Origin: Chitinophagaceae bacterium
GTDB taxonomy: Bacteria; Bacteroidota; Bacteroidia; Chitinophagales; Chitinophagaceae
Assembly (NCBI GenBank): GCA_027486835.1
Contig: JAIXOJ010000185.1
Span: forward strand, 1-64,000
Direction of reading: 5' to 3'
Length of the DNA stretch: 64,000 nucleotides
Shown here piece after piece: positions 25,981 through 34,448 of the stretch (its first letter is position 1; the number at the start of each line of letters is the position of its first letter). Made by a program: the position numbers and the translations under genes. The notes under the pieces were generated by a model that did no database searches, was not told where the DNA came from, and worked only from the letters and a program-made list of their open reading frames with translations.

Positions 25981-26337
25981 ATGGAAAAATTTATGTTTTT
26001 ATTCAGAGGTGGAGACACGCACGTCCACAATGCGAAAGATTCAATAGAAGTTAAAACATACATTCAATCGTGGATTACTTGGCAGCAAGGTCTTGGCGAG
26101 AAAGGAATCCTAGCAGGGGGAGAACCGCTTCAAACCACTGGCAAACAAGTAAACGGAAAAAATAGAGTTGTGACAGATGGTCCCTTTATAGAAGCCATGG
26201 AAATGGTTGGAGGTTACCTCATCATTAACGCAAAAGACATTAACGAGGCTGTAGAGATTGCGAAAGGGTGTCCAATTTTTGAAGAGAACGGAAAAGTAGA
26301 AGTTCGCCCAGTTCAGATTCAGAAATTGGAAAATTAA
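25981..26337 (+). CDS. YCII/DGPF-domain protein
   Basis: A 118-residue cytoplasmic protein of the YCII-related family, a ferredoxin-like fold. The eponymous DGPF motif is intact (VTDGPFIEAMEMVGGYLII at about residues 62-80), preceded by WITWQQGLGEKGILAGGEPL. DGPF proteins are typical targets of ECF42 sigma factors, and an ECF42-like promoter lies just upstream. No sigma-factor gene is in the window. Biochemical function of the family is poorly defined. The next gene is its diverged duplicate. Confidence 0.88.
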   Translation: MEKFMFLFRGGDTHVHNAKDSIEVKTYIQSWITWQQGLGEKGILAGGEPLQTTGKQVNGKNRVVTDGPFIEAMEMVGGYLIINAKDINEAVEIAKGCPIFEENGKVEVRPVQIQKLEN

Positions 26338-26349
26338 TGTCCGACTCGA

Positions 26350-26376
26350 TGTCCAAATTTCCAAAACTCATTCGTC
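26350..26376 (+). promoter_or_regulatory. ECF42-like promoter 2, before the second YCII gene
   Basis: TGTCCA (26350-26355), 17-base spacer, CGTC (26373-26376). It is part of a ~60-base stretch after the first YCII stop that is repeated nearly exactly after the second YCII stop. Confidence 0.65.
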
Positions 26377-26485
26377 ATTAATGTATGATTCAAAAACTAA
26401 ACGATTAAAATAATTCAAAATGAAAAATTTTAATTTGGGAATCAATTAATTTAATTTTAAAAAAAACGCTTTAAATATAAAAGAA

Positions 26486-26923
26486 ATGAAAAATCTAAAA
26501 ACAGTAGTATTTACAGTAGCCATCATGGCTATGGCTACGATTAGCAGTTACGCACAATCAGCAGGAGAGGTTAAGAAAGAAAAGTTTATGCTCATTTTCA
26601 GAGGCGGTGACACTCATCCACAAAATGCGAATTCAAAAGAAGCTAAGGCATACATTCAATCGTGGATGACCTGGATGCAAGGTCTTGGTCAGAATGGAAT
26701 CCTTGTTGGGGGTGAAAGCCTTCAGCGTACTGGAAAACAGGTAAGCGGAAAAAATAAAGTCGTTACAGATGGTGCTTTTATCATAGCCAAAGAAATGGTT
26801 AATGGTTATCTCATAATTAACGCAATAGACATTAGCGAGGCTGTTGAGATTTCAAAGGGGTGTCCTATTTTTCAGGAGAATGGAAAAGTAGAAGTTCGCC
26901 CAGTTCAGAAATTGGAAAATTAA
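26486..26923 (+). CDS. Exported YCII-domain paralogue with degenerate DGPF motif
   Basis: A 145-residue protein. Residues 1-23 are a signal peptide (MKNLKTVVFTVAIMAMATIS, cleavage after SYA or nearby). The rest aligns closely with the preceding YCII protein (EKFMLIFRGGDTHPQNA; KVEVRPVQKLEN at the end). The DGPF motif has become DGAF, and the ISEAVEISKGCPIF segment is retained. Adjacent position, matching 3' flanks and high identity show a tandem duplication after which one copy gained an export signal. Its role would be periplasmic. Confidence 0.85.
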   Translation: MKNLKTVVFTVAIMAMATISSYAQSAGEVKKEKFMLIFRGGDTHPQNANSKEAKAYIQSWMTWMQGLGQNGILVGGESLQRTGKQVSGKNKVVTDGAFIIAKEMVNGYLIINAIDISEAVEISKGCPIFQENGKVEVRPVQKLEN

Positions 26924-26935
26924 TGTCCGATTCGA

Positions 26936-26962
26936 TGTCCAAATTCCCAAAACTCATTCGTC
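26936..26962 (+). promoter_or_regulatory. ECF42-like promoter 3, before the ohr gene
   Basis: TGTCCA (26936-26941), 17-base spacer, CGTC (26959-26962), 55 bases before the ohr ATG. It is a copy of the flank that carries promoter 2, so the duplication placed ohr and downstream genes under the same kind of control. Confidence 0.65.
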
Positions 26963-27017
26963 ATTAGTGTATGATTCAAAAAAAATAAGGTCGAATCAAA
27001 AATTAAAATTTAAAAAA

Positions 27018-27434
27018 ATGGAAAAATTGTATGAAGCAGAAGTGACCACCTTAGCAGGTCGAAACGGTCACACAAAATCATCTGATGGATTATTAGATTT
27101 AGATGTAAGAATCCCAAAAGAAATGGGAGGTGATGGTGGTGCAACCAATCCCGAACAACTATTTGCAGCGGCTTGGTCAGCTTGTTTTGGAACAAGTGTG
27201 ACAGTTGCTGCCGGAATCGAAAAAGTTAAAATTGGAGAAGTGTTGGTAACGGCTAAAATTGGTATTTTACATGATAACGGCAATTTTGATCTTGGAGCCC
27301 ACCTTCTTGTTAAAATAAATGATGCAGACTACGATACTGCAAAAAAACTGGTAGAAGTCGCTAATTCAATTTGTTCTTATTCAAAAGCAACAAAAGGAAA
27401 TATCAAGGCCATTTATGAAGTGGCAACAAATTAA
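27018..27434 (+). CDS. ohr: Organic hydroperoxide resistance protein Ohr (OsmC family)
   Basis: 138 residues from the ATG at 27018 (MEKLYEAEVTTLAGRNGHTK); an in-frame upstream ATG at 26967 would add 17 residues unlike Ohr. The two catalytic cysteines are present: C56 in AWSACFGTS and C119 in NSICSYSKATKGN. Ohr reduces organic and fatty-acid hydroperoxides using lipoylated partners or small thiols in the cytoplasm. It has an ECF42-like promoter 55 bases upstream, and the quinone oxidoreductase gene follows after 19 bases. Confidence 0.93.
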   Translation: MEKLYEAEVTTLAGRNGHTKSSDGLLDLDVRIPKEMGGDGGATNPEQLFAAAWSACFGTSVTVAAGIEKVKIGEVLVTAKIGILHDNGNFDLGAHLLVKINDADYDTAKKLVEVANSICSYSKATKGNIKAIYEVATN

Positions 27435-27453
27435 TTTAAACCCGATAAAAACA

Positions 27454-28431
27454 ATGAAACAGATAATAGTAAATGAATTTGGAGGATCTGAAAAATTGAT
27501 TTTGCAGGATGTACCAAAGCCCTCTGCTGGCGATGGGCAGATTTTAATCAAGGTAGAAGCGTCAGGTGTGAATTTTTCTGACATCATGCAAAGAAGAAAT
27601 CAATATGTATTCCCCGTCTCTTTACCTTTTTTACCCGGTTGGGAAGTGGCAGGTATAGTTACTGAGGTTGGACAAGGTGTTGAAAATATTTCCATAGGAG
27701 ATAGAGTAGTTGCGATGCTTGCAAGTGGCGGTGGATATGCCCAATATGCTGTTACAGCCTCTTATTTGGCAGCAGTTATTCCTCCTTCTATCTCTGCCCA
27801 AGAATCTTTGGCATTGCAAGTTCAAGGCCTCACCGCATACCTGATGTTGAAAGACGGAGCGAAACTACAAAATGGGCAAACTGTGCTGATACATGCGGCA
27901 GCTGGTGGTGTGGGTACTTTATTAGTTCAAATTGCAAAACAAATGGGAGCAAGTAAAATAATAGCCACGGCAAGTAATGTAGAAAAATTGGCAATTGCCA
28001 AATCATTGGGTGCGGATGAATTAATAAATTATACAGCATCTGATTGGGTTCAAAAAGTAAAGGATGCAACAGAAGGAAAAGGTGTTGATTTAATCTTAGA
28101 ATCTACAGGAGGTGAAATTCTGCGAAATAGCGTTAATTGCCTTGCCCCCTTTGGAAGGCTAATTAGTTTTGGAAATCCAACAGGAGGATCTACATCAATT
28201 GAAGCCTTCGCACTTGTTGATAAAAACCTCATTTTACAGGGTTTTGGATTAGCAAGTTATTTCGAAAAACCAGATTTAATTCAGGAAGCTTATCAATATT
28301 TGTTTTCGCAAGCGGCCACTGGGAAACTAAGGGTACATGTTGGACAGACGTTTGCTTTGGCAGAAGCGGCAGAAGCCCACAAGCAAATGGAACACAGAAA
28401 AACAACGGGAAAAACTGTACTTCTTCCTTGA
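27454..28431 (+). CDS. MDR-superfamily quinone oxidoreductase
   Basis: 325 residues from the ATG at 27454 (MKQIIVNEFGGSEKLILQDV); a longer frame from 27415 overlaps ohr and is rejected. It is a zinc-independent medium-chain dehydrogenase/reductase of the QOR type: VEASGVNFSDIMQRRNQY, PGWEVAGIV, and the NADPH-binding HAAAGGVGTLLVQIAKQMGA near residue 145. No zinc ligands are apparent. QOR enzymes reduce quinones or enones with NADPH. Co-transcription with ohr suggests a role in removing reactive electrophiles. Confidence 0.9.
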   Translation: MKQIIVNEFGGSEKLILQDVPKPSAGDGQILIKVEASGVNFSDIMQRRNQYVFPVSLPFLPGWEVAGIVTEVGQGVENISIGDRVVAMLASGGGYAQYAVTASYLAAVIPPSISAQESLALQVQGLTAYLMLKDGAKLQNGQTVLIHAAAGGVGTLLVQIAKQMGASKIIATASNVEKLAIAKSLGADELINYTASDWVQKVKDATEGKGVDLILESTGGEILRNSVNCLAPFGRLISFGNPTGGSTSIEAFALVDKNLILQGFGLASYFEKPDLIQEAYQYLFSQAATGKLRVHVGQTFALAEAAEAHKQMEHRKTTGKTVLLP

Positions 28432-28472
28432 AGTTAAAATTATTCAACAGGTTTAGATGAAAAAATGAAAAT

Positions 28473-29366
28473 ATGAAAATTACATTAACAGGAGCAGCAG
28501 GTAATATTACAAAACCGCTAGCACAAAAATTATTAAGCCAAGGTCATACCGTAACCGTTATTGGAAGAAACGAAGAAAATTTAAAACCTTTAACAGAAAA
28601 AGGGGCTATAGCAGCTATTGGCAGTATTGAGGATGCGGATTTCATTACAAACGCCTTTAAAGGAGCAGATGCGGTTTATACCATGGTTCCCGTGCCTTGG
28701 CAGGAAAAAGACTGGGTGGCCTATCACGAAAAAGTGGGCAACATTTTCGCATAAGCAATAGTGCAAAATGGTGTAAAAAAAGTGGTTAATCTGGGGACGT
28801 ATGGAGGTCACCGTTTTGATGGGAAGGGGCCAACCGCAGCATTGGCAAGAGTGGAAAAAGCCATAGCTAATATACCCGATACCGAACATGTATTTCTTCG
28901 TCCAGGATATTTCTACAGCAACCTTTTTAACCAAATTGCCTATGTGAAAAATGGGGTTATTGGTGGAAATTATGGTGATGTGAATAATTTATTGTTGTTA
29001 TCACATACAAGCGACATTGCTGATGCAGCAGCAGAGGCTTTTGTTACTGACAATTTTAATAATGGTGAACCCTATTACGTAGTTAGCGACATCAGGAGCT
29101 GTGCTGAAGTTGCGCAGCAAATTGGCAAAGCCATTGGCAATAGCGAATTGAGTTGGATTCCTTTTAGCGATGATGACACGAGAAATGGACTAAAGCAAGC
29201 AGGATTTTCAGATGAGCTGTCAGAAATCTTTGTGGAAATTGGTCAATTTTTCACTAAGGGGTATCTAAATGAACATTACAATACGTTGGCTGAAAAACCA
29301 AAATTGTACAAGGTTAAATTAGAAGATTTTGCTAAAGAGTTTGCAATTGTTTATAATGCAAATTGA
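28473..29366 (+). pseudogene. NmrA-like NAD(P)-binding protein, split by an in-frame TAA
   Basis: The N-terminal piece (28473-28754) has the Rossmann motif TGAAGNITKPLAQKL and ends VGNIFA-TAA. Reading continues in the same frame (AIVQNGVKKVVNLGTYGG... to 29366) with no loss of similarity. Together they give the ~296 residues of a normal NmrA/SDR-like NAD(P)-binding protein. A single A/C/G-to-T change at 28752 explains the stop. The second half could start at a GTG (28761), but without the cofactor-binding strand. Sequencing error is an alternative. Confidence 0.8.
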
Positions 29367-29520
29367 CAATTATGAAACGAGCAAAAATTAATGCTGGACA
29401 TACCTTCCTTTTATAAAAGCTGACGAAGCAAATAGATAAAAGGAAATCAGAGAATCTACGGGTAAAATTGTGTTGATTTCTAAACACCAAATGATTATAA
29501 CAATTAAATTTTAATAAAAA

Positions 29521-29892
29521 ATGGTAAATACGCTAAACTGGTTTGAAATCCCAGCAACAGATTTCGCAAGAGCAAAAGCATTTTATGCTACAGTGTTAGA
29601 TGCTCAAATTCATGAAGACCCAAATCCAAATATGCAATATGCATATTTACCGTCTGATTCACAAAAAGGTGGATTTGGCGGAGCTATCGCGAGCGGTGAA
29701 AACTTTGTTCCGTCAATGACTGGCACAACTGTTTACTTAGATGGTGGAAATGACCTTTCAGTTCCATTGGGCAGAGTAGAAAGTGCCGGAGGAACAGTTA
29801 TTTTGCCGAAAACGTCTATTGGTGACAATGGCTTTATTGCACTTTTTATTGATACTGAAGGAAACAAGGTAGGATTCCATTCAATGGGATAA
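29521..29892 (+). CDS. VOC-family (glyoxalase-like) protein
   Basis: A 123-residue protein of the vicinal oxygen chelate superfamily: NTLNWFEIPATDFARAKAFY at the N-terminus, then GGFGGAI, TTVYLDGGNDLSVPLGRVES, GGTVILPKTSIGDNGFIALF and the terminal DTEGNKVGFHS. One chain holds the two beta-alpha-beta-beta-beta modules. Family members include glyoxalase I and dioxygenases; the metal ligands cannot be assigned here, so the substrate is open. It ends the detoxification group and is followed by a hairpin. Confidence 0.88.
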   Translation: MVNTLNWFEIPATDFARAKAFYATVLDAQIHEDPNPNMQYAYLPSDSQKGGFGGAIASGENFVPSMTGTTVYLDGGNDLSVPLGRVESAGGTVILPKTSIGDNGFIALFIDTEGNKVGFHSMG

Positions 29893-29920
29893 TACAGCGT
29901 TCTCCTGTATCTTGTAAAAC

Positions 29921-29959
29921 AGCTGATAGAAGTATTAATCATTAATATTTCTATCAGCT
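29921..29959 (+). terminator. Hairpin after the VOC gene
   Basis: 19-bp arms agctgatagaagtattaat and attaatatttctatcagct with one mismatch and a one-base centre, 28 bases after the stop. A strong stem but only a weak T run (ttt). Confidence 0.6.
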
Positions 29960-30088
29960 TTGTGCTATATCCATTTGCGTTTACGCCATAGGGGGGTTAA
30001 GTACCTTCCTCTCATGCATATCTGCCTTTCTTTAACTAGTGCAAGTGTTCCGCCAGGCGCACACGCGACTTCCGCACAAACTTCCTTA

Positions 30089-31267
30089 CTATTTCCATAC
30101 ATAATACAACACCCCATTCTTATCATCAGTTACAAAAAAAGAATGCGTATTCCATTGCATTACATCGCATGGACGGCCATACCTTTCTTTTTCTGTTTTG
30201 CCCTGTAAAAAGCCGCTGATAATTTCGCTGTAAGTTCCATTTTTATTCACCTGCACCACTGCATTACCGCGCTGTCGCCAAACACTGGTGCTGCCATGCA
30301 GTGCCACCAAAAAACTATTGTTCAAAACGCTGTCAGCAAAATTAATCATATAACAAAGCCCCAGCGGCGCACTATGCGCTTTAAAAGCAATGGGTGCTAC
30401 GGGTGGCATTTTTAGGTGTATATTTTTCATTGCAGCCGTAAATGCAGTATCTGCAAATATTTTGCTTTTATACTGGTAATAAAAAGGCCAGCCATAAAAG
30501 CCACCACTGGTAAGCGGTAGCATCAGGTCTTCTGGTTTGTCGGGCCCCATTAAGTCGCGCCCCATATTGGTAACCCAAAGCCGGTTGCTTACCCAATGCA
30601 TCCCTACTGCATTGCGCAAACCGCTGGCGTAAATAGTCTGTGCACTGCCATCGGGGTTCATTTCTATAATCACTGCACGGCTGGTCTCGGTTTCTAAACA
30701 GGCATTGCAACTGCTGCCAATACTTACATACAATTTATTATTATTGAAACAAAGGCTGCGGGTAAGGTGCCATCCGCCATACTTGTAATTAAGTCCATAA
30801 TCCGGGTAATGTGCAATTACCTGCCCGGTATCTTTTGGTGCATTGTCACCCGGCTGGTACACAAAGCGTTTTATGGTGCCGGTTTCGGCTACGTATAAAT
30901 AATGTTTGTTACCACCACTGTAAAAAGCCACTTGGTTAGGATTGCGGAGCTTTGTAAGGTATTCAATGGTAGTATCAAAACGGTGTGTAGTGGTATTAAA
31001 GCGGTCAAAAATTAAAATGCGGCCCAGTTTATTATCGCCGCGGTTAAACATATCGGTGGCAAACAAACGGCCATCAGGGCTTTTGGCTAAAAAGCGCAGC
31101 CGATGCTTTACTTCTGCCGCTACAGCAATCGAATACTTTGCTGGTATCGTGAGCTTAAATTGTAATCCGCTTTTTAAAACAATGGACTGCTTGATGGTAG
31201 CAGGTTTGTTTTGTGCCATACCCCCGCTGGCAAAACACAGAAAGCAAAAAAGAAAGCGTAGAATCAT
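30089..31267 (-). CDS. Exported sugar/sorbosone dehydrogenase-like beta-propeller protein
   Basis: 392 residues from the ATG at 31267, where a signal peptide begins (MILRFLFCFLCFASGGMAQ); an upstream in-frame extension to 31507 lacks a sensible start. The rest resembles the PQQ-dependent soluble glucose/sorbosone dehydrogenase propeller: KSPDGRLFATDMFN, YLYVAETGTIKRFVY, GLRNAVGMHW, GGFYGWPFYYQY, HSAPLGLCYM and EKERYGRPCDVMQW. These match the repeated blade motifs and the His/Arg active-site region in general form. Substrate and cofactor are unproven. It is transcribed against its neighbours. Confidence 0.8.
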   Translation of the reverse strand: MILRFLFCFLCFASGGMAQNKPATIKQSIVLKSGLQFKLTIPAKYSIAVAAEVKHRLRFLAKSPDGRLFATDMFNRGDNKLGRILIFDRFNTTTHRFDTTIEYLTKLRNPNQVAFYSGGNKHYLYVAETGTIKRFVYQPGDNAPKDTGQVIAHYPDYGLNYKYGGWHLTRSLCFNNNKLYVSIGSSCNACLETETSRAVIIEMNPDGSAQTIYASGLRNAVGMHWVSNRLWVTNMGRDLMGPDKPEDLMLPLTSGGFYGWPFYYQYKSKIFADTAFTAAMKNIHLKMPPVAPIAFKAHSAPLGLCYMINFADSVLNNSFLVALHGSTSVWRQRGNAVVQVNKNGTYSEIISGFLQGKTEKERYGRPCDVMQWNTHSFFVTDDKNGVLYYVWK

Positions 31268-31785
31268 TTTCGGATAGTTAATTGCAAAACGAAAGTACGG
31301 TATCCCGACGACAGGGCTATACCAAAACGCAGGGCAAAAGCATATAAATTTATAAAGCATAAATCTTGACTTCTTCCTGCAAATTTTGGGTAATTCATCC
31401 GTTGCTTCATAATACGCATCTTTCGGTTCAGTTTCGGCAAAACTGAAATAGTAAAAAATCCGAGGGATATTTTCTGCTAAGAAGCTAAAGGAGCGATGTT
31501 GCAGCAACCATGCCCACCAAATTGAGGCAAAAAGCTATGAATTGTAACGTCCTGGAAATCTGTTAACAAGCTCGGCGTAATCTTCTCTAGCTCGGTCAAA
31601 AAGCAATGCTCGGCGTATGTCACCTGAGTACGTAGCAATGTTTACAAATCTTCTGATTTGCATTTCTCATTAGTGAATCTCTATTCTTAAAAACCTAAGC
31701 CTGAATGTTAGTTTCCAACAAACATTACTTCTATTTTCTGCACATAATCAGGAATGACTGGTCGCTTCTTTCTTATCTTCGAAGC
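31268..31785. other. Spacer between the dehydrogenase-like gene and fic
   Basis: 518 bases between divergent genes. The only coding candidate I see is the 42-residue - strand ORF at 31535-31663. The - strand frame continuous with the dehydrogenase has no signal-peptide-compatible start here. Confidence 0.45.
31535..31663 (-). CDS. Candidate 42-residue protein
   Basis: ATG on the - strand at 31663, TAG at 31535-31537. It reads MQIRRFVNIATYSGDIRRAL, then LFDRAREDYAELVNRFPGRY, then NS. The text is well mixed, strongly charged and helix-forming, unlike random AT-rich frames nearby. It may be an intact microprotein or the end of a lost larger gene. No family is recognised. Confidence 0.4.
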   Translation of the reverse strand: MQIRRFVNIATYSGDIRRALLFDRAREDYAELVNRFPGRYNS

Positions 31786-32574
31786 ATGATTGTAGAATTG
31801 AACATTTTAAACCAACAATATTTCGATGCGTACGAACGACAACTAGCTGTAGATGTAGCCTCGGCATTTGAAACCTTGAAAAATCAGCCCCAAAGCTTGG
31901 AAGATTTCAAATTCTATCTTGCAAATGCTGCGGTGCATTCATCCAACATTGAAGGAAATACGGCAAGTTTTGACACTTATCTAAAATCAAGTGAATTTAA
32001 CCTTCACCTCAAGACAAAAGAAATTAAGGAAATCGAAGACCTTATGGCTGCTTACCAATTTGCAAGAACCAATGAATTGACCCTAGATAATGCGTTGAAA
32101 GCGCACGAAATTTTAACTCGTTCTATCCTTATAAAAAAGGAACGGGGCAAAATAAGAAAAGTACAAGTTGGTGTAAGAAGCGAAGGAAGACTTATATATT
32201 AAGCCATTGAACCAGCATGTATTAAACAAAAAATGGTCAAGCTTTTTTCGGACATTGCAGTTTTGCTAAATACCCAGTTGTCAACCGCTGAAATATTTTA
32301 CTATGCGGCCTACATTCACCTCGTATTTGTAAACATCCACCCATTTGTTGATGGCAACGGCAGAACCACACGACTTATTGAAAAATGGTTTCTAGCTAAG
32401 AAACTTGGCGACAATGCTTGGTGCATTACTTCCGAAAAAAATTATTTGGATTACAGACAGACTTACTACAAAAATCTACAATTTGGTGTAAACCATTACG
32501 AAGTGAAATACGAAAAAAGTATTCCGTTTCTGCTGATGCTTCCTAATGCATTAACAAACCAGGCCACACATTGA
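31786..32574 (+). pseudogene. Fic-family adenylyltransferase, split by an in-frame TAA
   Basis: From the ATG at 31786 the frame runs to a TAA at 32200-32202 and then continues without shift to 32574. Together it forms a ~261-residue Fic protein. The N-terminal part has the inhibitory helix motif SSNIEG (S/TxxxEG). The second part has the catalytic Fic motif HPFVDGNGRTTR, which transfers AMP or another group to target hydroxyls. The stop separates the inhibitory helix from the catalytic core. An ATG at 32233 could start the core alone, which would be unusual. Confidence 0.82.
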
Positions 32575-32647
32575 GCCTCCTTCTAAATGCTATTATCCCT
32601 AATTACTCCTTATCAAAAAGGTAAAAAATTGAGTTTAAACAATTGCC

Positions 32648-32929
32648 ATGAGTTTGAATATTTTACACACTATCTCTGGATTGCTCATTATCTTATTCTT
32701 TAGTGGCAAAGTACTATTACATTATTACTTAGATAATAAGCACAAACGGAGTGTTGGCCTACTTTATTCCTTTTATGAACCCCTTCAATATTTCCGTTAC
32801 TACAAAAGCAAAGTGAAACCAAGGTATTTAAACATGCAATTCTGGTGTAATCTACTGCTTACTTTAACGCTGATTGCCCTTGGTATAAATCTGCTTTTGG
32901 GATGTTTGATTTACTTTAACTACAAATGA
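32648..32929 (+). CDS. Small membrane protein
   Basis: A 93-residue protein with two clear membrane helices, at about residues 5-27 and 66-90, separated by a basic, tyrosine-rich loop (KHKRSVGLLYSFYEPLQYFR). This predicts both ends on the same side of the membrane. No family is recognised. It stands alone, 70 bases after the fic remnant and 200 bases before the next gene. Confidence 0.6.
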   Translation: MSLNILHTISGLLIILFFSGKVLLHYYLDNKHKRSVGLLYSFYEPLQYFRYYKSKVKPRYLNMQFWCNLLLTLTLIALGINLLLGCLIYFNYK

Positions 32930-33128
32930 GCTTAGGTAAAATTCCCCTTTATTCGTACTTGGTTTTAAACGAGTACATAACAGTATTCCCATTTAAAACT
33001 CCACACATCAAAATACGGTAAGGCTAATGAATGTGCTTACTTTTCAACTTGCTTCTTATAGTTCTTCTCTGATTGCTATTATTGTGGCATCAACAGATTT
33101 ACGAATCAACTAAAAATTATCATTTGCT

Positions 33129-33728
33129 ATGCACGCATTCACTATTATAAGCTATGAAGTGAAAGATTTTCTAGAAGACTTAGGGGAGGATATGATCTAC
33201 TTTGTATTGAAAGTGGAAAAGGATGGGGATGAATTTAGAGCCACTATATTTTATAATGATCTCTGCAAATATTGTAGGAACAATGCACCTGAAATTGCCA
33301 AGTACTTTGATGATATCCGTAGAAGTATCAATGGTTTTGGTCCCAAGGAAACTAAGGTTTGGGCGGCACTGCAAGCAGAATCCTTTGACATAGAGCCCCT
33401 TTTGAATGAGTATCTCCGGCTTAATCCTGGTTATATGACCCCTGCAATTATACAAATGACACCAGAGCAGCACGCTTCCGTAACCGCCAAAGTGGAGGGT
33501 TTACAAGATATAGTAGGAGGAATGAAATACTCGAATATCAGAAATATAGCTTTTAAAGATACCCTAATGGAAGAATTATCGGCAAAAGTGTTGGAATATT
33601 TTCCTGAAATATTTGAGTCTGAACCTGAATACATTAAAGAGGTAAAAGGGATATTAAGCAATCATATTCTCAACCTATCATCAGACCTAGATAAACTATC
33701 TTATAAAGCAAGAAATCCACTAGAATAA
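33129..33728 (+). CDS. Hypothetical protein
   Basis: A 199-residue acidic soluble protein without signal peptide or membrane helices. The N-terminal half is mixed alpha/beta (MIYFVLKVEKDGDEFRATIF) with a CKYC pair near residue 57. The C-terminal half is helical and rich in E, L and K (FKDTLMEELSAKVLEYFPEI). It is recognised as coding by composition and length only. It is convergent with the next - strand gene, with a 60-base gap. Confidence 0.6.
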   Translation: MHAFTIISYEVKDFLEDLGEDMIYFVLKVEKDGDEFRATIFYNDLCKYCRNNAPEIAKYFDDIRRSINGFGPKETKVWAALQAESFDIEPLLNEYLRLNPGYMTPAIIQMTPEQHASVTAKVEGLQDIVGGMKYSNIRNIAFKDTLMEELSAKVLEYFPEIFESEPEYIKEVKGILSNHILNLSSDLDKLSYKARNPLE

Positions 33729-33788
33729 ACCCTAGGCAATTCACTTGTACAGAATAGCATTACTTAATAAAGCAAATAAACGCTCAAT

Positions 33789-34448
33789 TTACTTTAACGG
33801 AGTACTGCTATTGCTGTACATATTCTTTACCAAGGTCTTACATCTAGATTTTTCAAAAAACAGATTAATTGCTTGCTCTTTTTGTTGCCTTAATTTTTCT
33901 AGGCCACGGGTGTTTTCTTGTTTGCAATCTGCAATTTTTGCTTCTATTTCTGCCACAGCATGCAAGGTATCTAGGCACAATTTACTATCGATGGTTGCCT
34001 TTATCCAAGCCCCAAACATGATAAACCCAGGTTGCTCAAAGTGATAATTAAAATTTGCCACCATCACCGCCATTTCTATTATCGTTTGATCTGTTTCTAT
34101 GACAGATGGCTGTGTTTTTATGCCAAAAAATCGATCAATTACCCAATGGCTGTCCATGTTTAGGTAAAAGATGATTCGTTCTGCCTCTTTAATCAGGTTG
34201 CACTGGAATAACAAAAACGCATGTTCAAACAAAAACTTTGCGTTGAACTGTTTGTCTACCAACTTTTTAATCCACTCCACATAGCGCAAGCCTAATTTGT
34301 AACTCTCCATCTTAATGTACAAGGGCATAATTCGGTATCTCAACCCTGCATCGTCTGCAATGGGGGTACCAATCTTTGCCTCTTTGGTGAGTAGTTTTCT
34401 ATATTTACTAATGGTCTTGGCAGTTGCCGTCAATTCTGCACTTGTCAT
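33789..34448 (-). CDS. Hypothetical helical protein
   Basis: A 219-residue protein, almost entirely helical by composition, starting MTSAELTATAKTISKYRKLL. Segments such as YRIMPLYIKMESYKLGLRYV and FLFEHAFLLFQCNLIKEAER look like helical-hairpin repeats, possibly divergent TPR units. No signal peptide or transmembrane segment is clear. The C-terminus ends in a basic stretch. Function unknown; the ORF faces the preceding + strand gene. Confidence 0.55.
   Translation of the reverse strand: MTSAELTATAKTISKYRKLLTKEAKIGTPIADDAGLRYRIMPLYIKMESYKLGLRYVEWIKKLVDKQFNAKFLFEHAFLLFQCNLIKEAERIIFYLNMDSHWVIDRFFGIKTQPSVIETDQTIIEMAVMVANFNYHFEQPGFIMFGAWIKATIDSKLCLDTLHAVAEIEAKIADCKQENTRGLEKLRQQKEQAINLFFEKSRCKTLVKNMYSNSSTPLK

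Noticed and set aside
21000-26000. Genuine integron with attC sites
   Set aside because: No integrase gene and no clear paired core sites (GTTRRRY / RYYYAAC) were found by eye. It is kept only as a cassette-like pattern.
28752-32202. Recoding of TAA as sense, suggested by two interrupted genes
   Set aside because: TAA ends many intact genes in the window (ftsI, murE, murG, ftsA and others), so two independent nonsense changes or sequence errors are the simpler explanation.
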